A DNA stretch of 64,000 nt from UBA1847 sp942492205. GTDB lineage: Bacteria; Pseudomonadota; Gammaproteobacteria; Steroidobacterales; Woeseiaceae. The position numbers were made by a program, and so were the translations under genes. The notes under the pieces were generated by a model, which made no database searches, was not told where the DNA came from, and saw only the letters and a program-made list of their open reading frames with translations. Numbering within the stretch: the first letter of the stretch is position 1; every line of letters starts with the position of its first letter. The stretch spans positions 168,166 through 232,165 of the forward strand of contig CALODT010000005.1 in NCBI GenBank assembly GCA_942492205.1, given 5' to 3'. Positions 39,747 to 48,470 of the stretch are shown piece by piece.

Positions 39747-42020
39747 ATGCGACGGACAACTCGATGCCTGCTGGTGCTTTTGGCCTGTTGCAGCTTCTCG
39801 ACCGAAGCGGCCACGGCGGCAAGATCAGAAACCACGTTGCTTGCTGACTATCTGGACTCCCTGGTTCGGCAGGGGCTGCGTATCATTTACAGCAGCGACC
39901 TGGTCGATCCCGAAGACGCACTCCTGACAGATCCCGATCCCGCAGACCCGATAGCGAGCCTGAAGGAGGCGCTCCGCCCCTTCGGACTCAAGGTTGTGGA
40001 CGGCCCGTCGGGTAGCCTGCTGATTGTCCGCGATGAATCGGTGGTGAGAACGCCCGCACCCGAACGGCACGAGACGCCAACACCGCTCCCCGAAATCATT
40101 GTCACGTCGAGCCTGCACCGGCTTCAGTACGCCGGGTCCGGTAGCCACACCTACCTTGAGCGAGAACTGGCCACGCGTATACCCGCCGCCGCCGAAGAAG
40201 CGGTGCGGCTGACGAACAGACTGCCGGGTACAGCAAGTGGTGGCATATCCAGCCGCAATCATATACGTGGCGGCGAAGTGAACGAGGTGTTGTTCCTGTT
40301 TGACGGCCTGCGCCTTTACGAGCCTTATCATCTGAAAGACTTTCAGTCGGTCGCCTCAATCGTAAACGCCAGCGCGATTTCGGGAATCGACTTCTACACA
40401 GGCGGCTATCCTGTGCGCTATGGCGATCGCATGAGCGGTGTCATGAGCCTGCAGTTGCGCGAGCCGGCACAGAAAACCGAAACCGAACTTGCTTTGAGCT
40501 TCTTCAATACCTCCGTGCTATCGCTCGGGAGTTTCGGGAAGAACCGGCAGGGTGACTGGCTTATTGCGGCGCGGCGCGGCAATCTCGATCTGATCGCCGA
40601 TGTCATCGATCCGGACTACGGCAGCCCTGACTACCAGGACGTGTTGCTGCATGTGGGCTGGGAGTTCGGGCCGCGGACGACGCTGAGCGCCAATCTCCTG
40701 GCGTCGCACGACAAGTTGAGTCTCACCGATGACGACGTCGGCGAAACGGCAAATGCGAAGTACGACAACAACGTGTTCTGGCTGAAGTGGCTTGCCAAAT
40801 GGAGCGACGTGCTGCAGAGCTCGACCATACTGTCATTGAGCGAGATCAGCGATAAGCGCTCCGGTACCCTGAACTTGCCAGGCATCGTCTCCGCGGTGCT
40901 GGATGAGTCGCGCGATTTCAAGGCATTTGAGGTCCAACAGGACTGGACCTTTTCACCGTCGACGAGCTGGATGGTTAATGCTGGCGTTCGCGCCAGGCAT
41001 CAGGACGCTGAGTACCGACACGATCTGAGTAAGACGGTGCTGGCACCGTACGACCAGGTCCTCGACAACGAGCCATTCGTCACGCGCAGTTTCGACGTGG
41101 CTCCGGAAGGCGGGCAGTACGCTGCCTACGCAGAGCTACGTTGGCAGCTTCTGGACAAACTCATCCTCGATCTCGGTGTCCGCTGGGACCAGCAGACCTA
41201 CACAACGTCGAGCGACGACAGACAGTACAGCCCGAGAGCCAGCATCCTCTATCGCCACAGCCAGCGCACCGAATTTCGCATTGGCATCGGTCAGTTCTAC
41301 CAGGCACAGGAAATTAACGAGCTGCAGATCAGCGACGGCGTTAATACGTTCTATCCCGCGCAACGCGCGAAGCACGTCGTCGCCAACCTGAAACACAGCT
41401 TCAACACCGGCATTGATCTGGACATCTCGATGTATCGAAAGGCGTTTCGTTCGCTCAGGCCGCGTTTCGAAAATGTCTTCAACGCGCTGACGCTGGTGCC
41501 GGAGCTGCAGTTCGATCGCGTGATGATCGATGCGCCCGAGGCGGAGTCGCGCGGCGTCGAAATGATGGTGTCCTACGGCGCTGGGCAGGATGATCTGTTC
41601 TGGTGGCTCGGCTACGCCTGGTCGGAAGTCGAGGACTCTGCGCCGAACGGCAAATTCAAGCGCAGCTGGGATCAGACGCATACCGCAAAATTCGGCGTGA
41701 GTTGGCGCTGGGGCCCGTGGGACCTGAGTGCGGCAGGCGAAACGCATACGGGGTGGCCGAGAACATTGATCGACACCGACATCAACAGTTCACGCTACTC
41801 GGTGTTTCATACGCTGGACGCGCGTGTCAGCCGTGACTTTGACCTGCGCCACGGCTCATTGACCGCGTTTCTCGAGGTGACCAACCTGATCAACAGAGAT
41901 AACCCCTGTTGCACGGAGTATTCAGTCCAGCCCGGACCAGGCGGGGTGGACGAACTTGTGGCGATCGAGAAGTACTGGCTGCCGATTGTGCCCTCGCTCG
42001 GCGTCGTCTGGCGTTTCTAG
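39747..42020 (+). CDS. TonB-dependent receptor with N-terminal STN signalling domain
   Basis: A 757-residue outer-membrane protein. It has a signal peptide (1 to about 24), an STN-type domain (about 27-95; RIIYSSDLVDPEDALL, PFGLKVVDGPSGSLLIV), a TonB-box-like stretch PEIIVTSSLHR, a plug domain (HIRGGEVNEVLFLFDGLRLY, YPVRYGDRMSGVMSL) and a 22-strand barrel ending in VPSLGVVWRF. The STN domain marks receptors that signal to FecR-type anti-sigma proteins. The ECF/FecR pair 4 kb upstream is the obvious candidate partner, although unrelated genes intervene. The ligand is unknown. Confidence 0.9.
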   Translation: MRRTTRCLLVLLACCSFSTEAATAARSETTLLADYLDSLVRQGLRIIYSSDLVDPEDALLTDPDPADPIASLKEALRPFGLKVVDGPSGSLLIVRDESVVRTPAPERHETPTPLPEIIVTSSLHRLQYAGSGSHTYLERELATRIPAAAEEAVRLTNRLPGTASGGISSRNHIRGGEVNEVLFLFDGLRLYEPYHLKDFQSVASIVNASAISGIDFYTGGYPVRYGDRMSGVMSLQLREPAQKTETELALSFFNTSVLSLGSFGKNRQGDWLIAARRGNLDLIADVIDPDYGSPDYQDVLLHVGWEFGPRTTLSANLLASHDKLSLTDDDVGETANAKYDNNVFWLKWLAKWSDVLQSSTILSLSEISDKRSGTLNLPGIVSAVLDESRDFKAFEVQQDWTFSPSTSWMVNAGVRARHQDAEYRHDLSKTVLAPYDQVLDNEPFVTRSFDVAPEGGQYAAYAELRWQLLDKLILDLGVRWDQQTYTTSSDDRQYSPRASILYRHSQRTEFRIGIGQFYQAQEINELQISDGVNTFYPAQRAKHVVANLKHSFNTGIDLDISMYRKAFRSLRPRFENVFNALTLVPELQFDRVMIDAPEAESRGVEMMVSYGAGQDDLFWWLGYAWSEVEDSAPNGKFKRSWDQTHTAKFGVSWRWGPWDLSAAGETHTGWPRTLIDTDINSSRYSVFHTLDARVSRDFDLRHGSLTAFLEVTNLINRDNPCCTEYSVQPGPGGVDELVAIEKYWLPIVPSLGVVWRF

Positions 42021-42053
42021 CGGACCTCCTTACGTGCGCAAGAACCGTTCTTC

Positions 42054-42380
42054 GTAGGAGCGGCCAATGGCCGCGACAGGGCTGCCGGGCGTGGGCGGTG
42101 GTCGCGCCCAAGGGGGCACTCCTACAGGTGCGTTGTCGATGCGCGCCGGGGGCAAGGCATCGCCCACCCATCTTGTAGGAGCGGCCAATGGCCGCGACGG
42201 GGCTACCGGGCATGGGCGGTGGTCGCGCCCAAGGGGGCGCTCCTACAGGTGCGTCGTCGATGCGCGCCGGGGGCAAGGCATCGCCCACCCATCTTGTAGG
42301 AGCGGCCAATGGCCGCGACAGGGCTACCGGGCGTGGGTGGTGGTCGCGCCCAAGGGGGCGCTCCTGCAGGTGCTCCTGCA
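42054..42380. repeat. REP/BIME-like array, 121-bp tandem units
   Basis: Unit starts (GTAGGAGCGGCCAATGGCCG) occur at 42054, 42175 and 42296, exactly 121 bp apart: two full copies and a third lacking the spacer. Each unit has a first hairpin (GCGGCC aat GGCCGC) and a second, inverted hairpin (GCGCCC aag GGGGCGC) ending CTCCTAC, the complement of GTAGGAG. That head-to-head pair is the layout of bacterial interspersed mosaic elements. It fills the 492-base gap between the TonB receptor and the acyl-CoA synthetase; I see no gene in that gap. Confidence 0.85.
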
Positions 42381-42512
42381 AACGGCCCGATTCGGGCGGC
42401 TGCCTATATACTTTGTGGTAATTGGTGTTTCACACGATAGAAATACGCACCGGCAACGACTTAAATGAGCGCCATCGAGGCTGCAATGCCTACCCGGACC
42501 GGAGTAATCAAA

Positions 42513-44195
42513 ATGGCCGCATTGACACAGAGCTACAGCTGCGGAGCATCGTCCGAACCGATCATCTACGAGACGATCGGCAACTTTTTCGAGAGCGTCG
42601 TCGCGCAGCATCCCGATGCCGAAGCAGTAGTCGCCTGCCACCAGGACGTGCGCTGGACGTATACCGAATTCAAGGAGCAGATCGACGCGCTCGCCACCGG
42701 CTTGCTGAAGCTGGGCATCAAGCCAGGCGAACGGGTTGGAGTCTGGGGCCCCAATTCCAGCGAATGGGTCGTGACGCAGATGGCGACCGCCAGGATCGGC
42801 GCGATTCTCGTCAACATCAATCCCGCCTATCGGCTGTACGAGCTCGAGTACGCCATGAACAAGTCCGGCTGCCGCGCCATCGTCAGTGCGGAGGCGTTCA
42901 AGTCCAGCAAGTACCTGGAGATGCTGTATGCGCTCGCTCCCGAGTTGCATAGCTGTGAGCCCGGAAAACTGAAGTCGAAGAAGCTTCCGGACCTCGAGAT
43001 CGTCATTCGCATGGGCGATGCCAGGTCCCCCGGCATGTTCAATTTCGCCGATATCTGTGCAGCCGGTGGCGATGACGAAAGCGCCCGCCTCGAGGAACTG
43101 AAGAGTGAGCTGCGCCCCGACGATCCGATCAATATCCAGTTTACCTCCGGCACGACAGGCAATCCGAAAGGTGCCACGCTGACGCACTGCAATATCCTCA
43201 ACAACGGTTACCTCACCGGTGCGGGCATGCGACTGACGCCGGCCGATCGTCTGTGCATGCCGGTGCCGCTGTACCATTGTTTTGGCATGGTGCTTGGCAA
43301 CCTGGCCTGTTTCGCGCACGGTGCAACCGTCGTCTACCCGAGCGAAGTTTTCGATCCGCTGTCAACGCTGCAGGCGGTCGAAACGGAACGCTGCACAGCG
43401 CTGCATGGCGTGCCTACCATGTTCATTACTGAACTCGCACACCCGGAGTTTGAGAAATTCGACCTGTCGACGCTGCGAACCGGTGTGATGGCTGGCGCAC
43501 CCTGTCCGGTCGACGTGATGAAGCGCGTCATTTCCGACATGAACATGAAACACATTCTCATCGGCTACGGGCAGACCGAGGTGAGTCCGATCAACCACCT
43601 GACCCTGCCCGAAGATCCTGTCGAGAAACGCGTCGAGACGGTCGGCCGTGCCGTGCCGTGGGTCGAGATTAAACTCGTCGATGACCAGGGCCGCGTTGTG
43701 CCGATCGGCGAGAAGGGCGAGGTGTGCACGCGCGGTTACTCGGTGATGCTCGGTTACTGGAACGACGAGGAACAGACGCGCGAGACTATCGACGAGGCGC
43801 GCTGGCTGCATTCGGGTGACCTCGGCATCATGGACGAAGAGGGCTACCTGAGGATCGTGGGGCGCATCAAGGACATGATTATCCGGGGCGGTGAAAACAT
43901 CTACCCGCGCGAGGTGGAAGAGTTCCTGTACACGCATCCAAAGATCAAGGAAGTGCAGGTGTTCGGCGTCCCCGACAAGAAGATGGGCGAAGAAGTCTGC
44001 GCCTGGATACAGACGGAGGAAGGCGAAACGCTAACGGCAGAGGAAGTGAAGGCTTACTGCAAAGGCCAGATCACGCATTTCAAGGTACCGAAGCACATTC
44101 GCTTTGTCGACGAATACCCCATGACGGTCACGGGCAAGATCCAGAAATACAAGATGAGCGATCTCATGGCGGCGGAGCTGGAACAGGCGGCGTAA
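42513..44195 (+). CDS. AMP-dependent acyl-CoA synthetase (long/medium chain fatty acid type)
   Basis: A 560-residue ligase activating carboxylic acids to acyl-CoA through an acyl-adenylate. Motifs: P-loop FTSGTTGNPKGATLTH, the YGQTEVSP adenine region, SGDLGIMDEEGYLRIVGRIK hinge region, and the catalytic Lys near the end in MTVTGKIQKYKM. It resembles the FadD-like/AMP-binding proteins used for fatty or branched acids. I chose ATG 42513 because GGAG stands 9 bases upstream; in-frame ATGs at 42465 and 42486 lack ribosome sites. It reads out of the REP-like array. Confidence 0.92.
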   Translation: MAALTQSYSCGASSEPIIYETIGNFFESVVAQHPDAEAVVACHQDVRWTYTEFKEQIDALATGLLKLGIKPGERVGVWGPNSSEWVVTQMATARIGAILVNINPAYRLYELEYAMNKSGCRAIVSAEAFKSSKYLEMLYALAPELHSCEPGKLKSKKLPDLEIVIRMGDARSPGMFNFADICAAGGDDESARLEELKSELRPDDPINIQFTSGTTGNPKGATLTHCNILNNGYLTGAGMRLTPADRLCMPVPLYHCFGMVLGNLACFAHGATVVYPSEVFDPLSTLQAVETERCTALHGVPTMFITELAHPEFEKFDLSTLRTGVMAGAPCPVDVMKRVISDMNMKHILIGYGQTEVSPINHLTLPEDPVEKRVETVGRAVPWVEIKLVDDQGRVVPIGEKGEVCTRGYSVMLGYWNDEEQTRETIDEARWLHSGDLGIMDEEGYLRIVGRIKDMIIRGGENIYPREVEEFLYTHPKIKEVQVFGVPDKKMGEEVCAWIQTEEGETLTAEEVKAYCKGQITHFKVPKHIRFVDEYPMTVTGKIQKYKMSDLMAAELEQAA

Positions 44196-44227
44196 AAAAA
44201 AGGCAGTCGCGACTAAACGCGACTGCC
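44194..44227 (-). terminator. Intrinsic terminator of the repeat-rich lipoprotein gene
   Basis: A 10-bp stem (GGCAGTCGCG 44202-44211, CGCGACTGCC 44218-44227) with a 6-base loop is followed on the minus strand by eight T residues (44201-44194). It sits 25 bases beyond the stop of the minus-strand gene and overlaps the stop codon of the convergent acyl-CoA synthetase gene. Confidence 0.92.
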
Positions 44228-44252
44228 CTTAGATCGAACCGGAACCAAGCGA

Positions 44253-45398
44253 TTAGATATCGAGACCCAGGTTCTTTACAACTTCTACGGGAACGTAGTT
44301 GCTACCGGCAGGCAGCTTCTTGTCAAGCGCATAAGCGCGGGCGGCTTTCAGCGTCTGACTTCCGATGATGCCGTCAAGACCGGCCTTGTAGTAGCCCTTG
44401 TCGGCAAGCGCTTTCTGCAGAGCAAGTACGTTGTCACGCGTCATGTTGACTTCGCACATAACCTGACGCCACTCCATCGTCTCGTCGGTCGTCTTGGTCG
44501 TACGTGTCACCATCTGGTACTCGGCAGGAATGCTGATGCGCTTCTCGCTTGCCGGAGCAACCAGCTTCGTGACTGCAACGGTGTCGTACTTGGCCGGAAT
44601 TACAACTTCACGCGTTGTAGCAGGCTGCTTGACAACCGTCTTGGTTACAGTCTTGTACTCGGCAGGAATCTCGATCGTGTTGGTGCGAGCCGGCGTAACC
44701 AGGACGCGCTTCTGAACCGTCTTGTAGGATGCCGGCACTTCAACCAGGCACATGATCTCGCCGGTGTCCGTGGTCGACTCTGAAAGTACGTTGGCGGACT
44801 GTACCGTGGCAGGACCTTTCTTCCAGGCGGTGTGCGCCGGCTTGTCGAGTACACGCTCCGTTACGGTTTCGTAAACGGCCGGGACTTCGACGATCTTGGT
44901 CGAGGCGGGCTTGACGAGTACGCGTTCCTGAACTTCTCCATATACTGCCGGAACGATTTCCAGTTTCGTCGAAGCTTCCCTGACCAGTACTGTTTCTGAG
45001 CCACTCTCGTAACGTGCCGGCAAGACCTCGATGCGTTCTGCTGCATCACGCTTCAGCACTTTCTCGGAAACCGTCTGGTACTTGGCCGGAATCAGCACGC
45101 GTGCATAGCACTGCCCTGGCTTCGGGTTCGGCGGAAACAGGCTGGCGTCGCCTGGCGCAGCGGCCATCGTGGTGCTGCTTGCCGAAGCGCGGGCGTTAGC
45201 GCTCGCGAGGTCGCGCTCTTTGGCGGCCAGCGCCGATTCCAGCTCGTTGACGCGTTGCTTTGAGGCGGCAAGGTCTGCAGCCGTAATTGCCGTGCTATCG
45301 ATATCCGCGGACGTTGTGTCTGCAGCCATGCTAGAGCACCCGCTGGCGATAGCGGCGCCCGCTATTACTGCAAGGGTTCTCATCGTTGATTTGTTCAT
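44253..45398 (-). CDS. Peptidoglycan-binding lipoprotein with eight IPAxYxTV repeats
   Basis: A 381-residue lipoprotein: lipobox AAIASGCSS, a short coiled coil (about 45-70), eight imperfect repeats of about 24 residues of the form (I/V/L)PAxYxTVxxxVLxxPA (about 103-315, with an insertion after the fourth), and a C-terminal peptidoglycan-binding domain (ALQKALADKGYYKAGLDGII and SQTLKAARAYA). The repeats probably form a beta solenoid or rod between outer membrane and wall. Function is unknown. It has its own strong terminator, so it is monocistronic. Confidence 0.82.
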   Translation of the reverse strand: MNKSTMRTLAVIAGAAIASGCSSMAADTTSADIDSTAITAADLAASKQRVNELESALAAKERDLASANARASASSTTMAAAPGDASLFPPNPKPGQCYARVLIPAKYQTVSEKVLKRDAAERIEVLPARYESGSETVLVREASTKLEIVPAVYGEVQERVLVKPASTKIVEVPAVYETVTERVLDKPAHTAWKKGPATVQSANVLSESTTDTGEIMCLVEVPASYKTVQKRVLVTPARTNTIEIPAEYKTVTKTVVKQPATTREVVIPAKYDTVAVTKLVAPASEKRISIPAEYQMVTRTTKTTDETMEWRQVMCEVNMTRDNVLALQKALADKGYYKAGLDGIIGSQTLKAARAYALDKKLPAGSNYVPVEVVKNLGLDI

Positions 45399-45544
45399 TT
45401 ACCTAACTCCTGAATTGCCACGATTGTGGAAGTGGGCGCAGTATAGGAGCCAGATAGAGCGGTACGTCACACTGTAACAATCGTTAACAATGCGCATACT
45501 CGGGACGCATGGGCGACCCGTATCAAGGAGATGTCAGCAGTTAC

Positions 45545-45889
45545 TCAGTCGGATCTGGCGACGAGCTCGATATGCTCTTCGATCATCTCGAAACCGATAA
45601 GAGTGTCGGTAACGGGATCGTAGACAGGTGCGCCCTGGGTGAGGCAGGTCGTTGCGCTATCCGAGTTTTTCTTGAAGCAAAGATCGGCGCTGGATTGAAT
45701 CGTCTGCATGATTACCGAGCCATCCTCGAGGCTGACCAGCAGTACAGTCTCGTGAGCGGAGTCCGGTGACAGGGTGACAGCTGCCTGGTGGACGAAGTCG
45801 GTGGATGAGTGTGGCGCTATAGTGGGTGTGCTACAGGCACCGAGACTTGCGAACGTCGCTAGCAACGCGGCCGAATACAGGTACTTCAT
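45545..45889 (-). CDS. Small lipoprotein of unknown function
   Basis: A 114-residue protein with a signal and lipobox (FASLGACSTP, Cys19), followed by a compact beta-rich domain containing two further Cys residues (DLCFKK and TTCLTQG) that may form a disulphide. I recognise no family. It is transcribed alone on the minus strand. Confidence 0.75.
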   Translation of the reverse strand: MKYLYSAALLATFASLGACSTPTIAPHSSTDFVHQAAVTLSPDSAHETVLLVSLEDGSVIMQTIQSSADLCFKKNSDSATTCLTQGAPVYDPVTDTLIGFEMIEEHIELVARSD

Positions 45890-46146
45890 AGTACGCTCCT
45901 TGGTCGAAAGTGACCCCGAACGTCTCAGGGCCTGCCCCTGTTTATTGCCGGTCTTTAGTAGCTTTTCGCCTGCTTATCAGCAGCTTAGCAGCGGTTTCGC
46001 CCAGGCAAGTGTGATGCGAGTCGCACAATAAGAATGCCGCCCCGAAGTTTGTGAACAAATGTCACAGTTGATCAGCGTGAAGCGGCGCTGACGTAGACTC
46101 TTCAGTCAGTTTTCAACCAGACAAACCATGCAAGAGAGATCAGGAA

Positions 46147-46554
46147 ATGGCTAAGAGTATTGAGAAAATTGAAGGAATCGGCCCCAAGACCGGCGAGGCG
46201 CTTCGCAATGCTGGCGTGCGAACCGTCGACAATCTGCTGGATGCCGCAGGCGACAAAAAATCGCGAGCCGCACTCGCCGCGAAGACCGGGCTCAGTGAGG
46301 CGCGTATTCTGAAGTGCGTCAACATGGCTGACCTGTTTCGCATCAATGGCGTCGCGAGTCAGTATGCCGAACTGCTTGAAAGCGCCGGCGTCGATACGGT
46401 CAAGGAACTCAAGCATCGCAATGCCGATAACCTGGCCGCGGCGATGGCCGAAGTGAACAAGGCCAAGAACCTCGTGCGACGCCCACCGTCAGCGGCGGTG
46501 GTCAGCGATTGGGTAGCGCAGGCCAAGAAGTTGCCGCCAAAAATTTCGCACTAG
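46147..46554 (+). CDS. DUF4332 (helix-hairpin-helix-like) protein
   Basis: A 135-residue soluble protein with the DUF4332 pattern: IEKIEGIGPKTGEALRNAGV and then DLFRINGVASQYAELLESAG, two helix-hairpin-helix units as in DNA-binding or protein-binding SAM-like folds. It ends in a Lys-rich helix. Function is unknown. It lies upstream of the signalling cluster on the same strand, with a 103-base gap before the Hpt gene; whether it is cotranscribed is unclear. Confidence 0.82.
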   Translation: MAKSIEKIEGIGPKTGEALRNAGVRTVDNLLDAAGDKKSRAALAAKTGLSEARILKCVNMADLFRINGVASQYAELLESAGVDTVKELKHRNADNLAAAMAEVNKAKNLVRRPPSAAVVSDWVAQAKKLPPKISH

Positions 46555-46657
46555 GCAGTCCACAGAAAAATTTCGCTCTACACAAAGTCCACGTCCGGGG
46601 CCGGCCAGGCCCTGCGTGCCAGGCTGACCATGTAGACTAGTAAGCAGGAAAGCGGGG

Positions 46658-46972
46658 ATGAACAGCATGTCGAGCGCAAAGGGAAAACTGGTCGAAATTA
46701 CGGATCCCTTTGCGCGTCGGCTCATCGGCAAGTACCTCGATAACCGCAAGGACGACATCGGCAAGTTGACCACGGCGCTATCGAGCGGAGATTTCGAGAC
46801 CATCCGTGTGACCGGGCATAACCTGTACGGCTCAGGCGCGGCGTACGGACTGGACGACATTTCGTGGATCGGCGCGAGAATTGAGGAAGCCGCGGATTCC
46901 AAGGATATTTCCGGGATAAAACAGTCGATCGGCGACCTCGAGTCGTTTCTGCAGCGGCTGAAAGTCCTCTGA
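46658..46972 (+). CDS. Stand-alone Hpt (histidine phosphotransfer) protein
   Basis: A 104-residue four-helix Hpt domain. The phospho-accepting His is H54 in VTGHNLYGSGAAYGL, matching the usual HxLKGSA-type pattern with Asn in the next position. Length equals a single domain with no fusion. Its likely role is to relay phosphate between the receiver of the hybrid kinase at 50695 and the response regulator at 47139. The start could be 46658 or the ATG at 46667. Confidence 0.85.
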   Translation: MNSMSSAKGKLVEITDPFARRLIGKYLDNRKDDIGKLTTALSSGDFETIRVTGHNLYGSGAAYGLDDISWIGARIEEAADSKDISGIKQSIGDLESFLQRLKVL

Positions 46973-47138
46973 GACGGCGAATGTCCGCCCGCTATTTGAA
47001 ATAATCCCCCATAATTTCGGGTACTTGCCGGGCGTATGGCTATAATGGGCGCGTATCTGGCAAGAATCCAAGAAGAAAAATGCAGCCAGCTGCCGGCCGA
47101 CTCAGCATGATCACCCTTCGGGCTATTGGAGCAGTGCA

Positions 47139-47828
47139 TTGCGATTGGCAATTCTCGAAGACGATGTAGACCAGGCGAAACTGCTAAAGCTGTGGCTGGA
47201 GAACGCGGAGCACACCGTTGACTGTTTTGCGGACGCCGCGACTTTCTTGCGTGCTGTTAAGCGAGATAGCTTCGACCTGTACGTACTGGACTGGATGTTG
47301 CCGGATCTTAGCGGTATCGACGTACTTAAGAGGCTGCGCGACAGCATGGATGACAATACGTCTGTTGTGATCGTGACCGCGAGAGACGAAGAGCACAGTA
47401 TCGTCACTGGACTTGAAGCGGGCGCCGATGATTACCTTGTGAAACCGGTTCGCCAGGGGGAACTCGTAGCGAGGGTAAGCGCGGTGCTGCGGCGAGCCGC
47501 AGGCAACAAGCCCGCAGAGGAACTCGATATCGCTCCTTACTCCATGGACATTGCGACGAAGAGTCTGAAACTGGAAGGCGAAGCAATCAGCCTGACCAAC
47601 AGGGAATTCGAGCTGGCGCTGTTCTTCTTTCGTAATGCGGGCAAGATGGTGTCGCGAAATCACATGCTGGAATCGATCTGGGGCATAGAAAACAAGGCTG
47701 TATCGACGCGGACTATCGATACGCACGTGAGCCGGCTGAGAAAGAAACTCAAATTACATGAAGACAACGGCTGGGTGCTCTCGTCGATCTATCAGCACGG
47801 TTACAGGCTGGAGCAGGTGACAGCGTAA
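47139..47828 (+). CDS. OmpR/PhoB-type response regulator
   Basis: A 229-residue transcription factor. The receiver domain has the acidic pair in LEDDVDQ, phospho-acceptor D51 in YVLDWMLPDLSG and the conserved Lys in YLVKPVRQGEL. The C-terminal winged helix ends with TRTIDTHVSRLRKKLKLHED. It starts at TTG 47139 with GGAG 7 bases upstream; no in-frame ATG lies nearby, so a weak start codon may keep its level low. A perfect TATAAT at 47041-47046, without an obvious -35 box, could be its promoter. Confidence 0.9.
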   Translation: MRLAILEDDVDQAKLLKLWLENAEHTVDCFADAATFLRAVKRDSFDLYVLDWMLPDLSGIDVLKRLRDSMDDNTSVVIVTARDEEHSIVTGLEAGADDYLVKPVRQGELVARVSAVLRRAAGNKPAEELDIAPYSMDIATKSLKLEGEAISLTNREFELALFFFRNAGKMVSRNHMLESIWGIENKAVSTRTIDTHVSRLRKKLKLHEDNGWVLSSIYQHGYRLEQVTA

Positions 47829-47885
47829 GAAGTCCACGCATAATGACGTATGCGAATCGATAAGAACTGAACGGGGTAACACGTC

Positions 47886-48446
47886 ATGGCAAAAAAACAG
47901 ACTCGAAACCAGGGTGAACTATCTGGCGAGAACGTGGATGGTAACGTCGACAAGATTCGCGAGATTCTGTTTGGCGGACAGATGCGAGACTACGAGCAAC
48001 GCTTCGCCGATCTCGAAACACGACTCACCAAGAGTATCGACCTGATTTCGAGCAATCTCGAAAAACGCATGGACCGGCTCGACGCTTATGCGAAGCGCGA
48101 GCTCGACAAGCTCTCGGAAACGGTTAAAGAAGAGCGCAAGGCCCGACGAGAAGAGGGCAGACAGGGCGGCAAGGAACTCAAGCAGCTGGCACAGCAGGTC
48201 GAATCCTGGGTCGCAGAGCTTGAGGAGCAGATCGGCGGCGAGACTCAGGAATTGCGCGGCTTGCTGCAGGAGCAGGGTGAGGAGCTCTCAGGGATGGTGG
48301 CCGATACCCACGACCAGCTGAGCAAGAGCATCGCCACGGAGACACAAGGTCTGGTCGATTCCAAGCTGGCACGCGAGGACCTGTCGGCCCTGCTGAGCGA
48401 GGTCGCATTGCGTCTGAAGAAAGACTCCAAGCTGCCAGGCGCCTGA
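47886..48446 (+). CDS. Coiled-coil protein with N-terminal LFG motif
   Basis: A 186-residue hydrophilic protein without signal peptide. After a 20-residue tail comes DKIREILFGGQMRDYEQRFA, then a helix-rich region with continuous heptads (about 40-175) that should form a long coiled coil. The ILFGGQM segment resembles the LLFGAEK segment at the start of the next gene product, suggesting a shared docking motif. I know related proteins from genomes that also carry a small GTPase, but no proven function. It lies 57 bases after the response regulator and 24 before the OmpA-like gene. Confidence 0.8.
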   Translation: MAKKQTRNQGELSGENVDGNVDKIREILFGGQMRDYEQRFADLETRLTKSIDLISSNLEKRMDRLDAYAKRELDKLSETVKEERKARREEGRQGGKELKQLAQQVESWVAELEEQIGGETQELRGLLQEQGEELSGMVADTHDQLSKSIATETQGLVDSKLAREDLSALLSEVALRLKKDSKLPGA

Positions 48447-48470
48447 TCGGCCGCCTGAGCCGGAGTCGCG

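Noticed and set aside
42054..42380. CRISPR array
   Set aside because: Only three units with a 121-bp period, the spacer is itself repeated, and no cas genes are present; the paired inverted hairpins fit REP/BIME instead.
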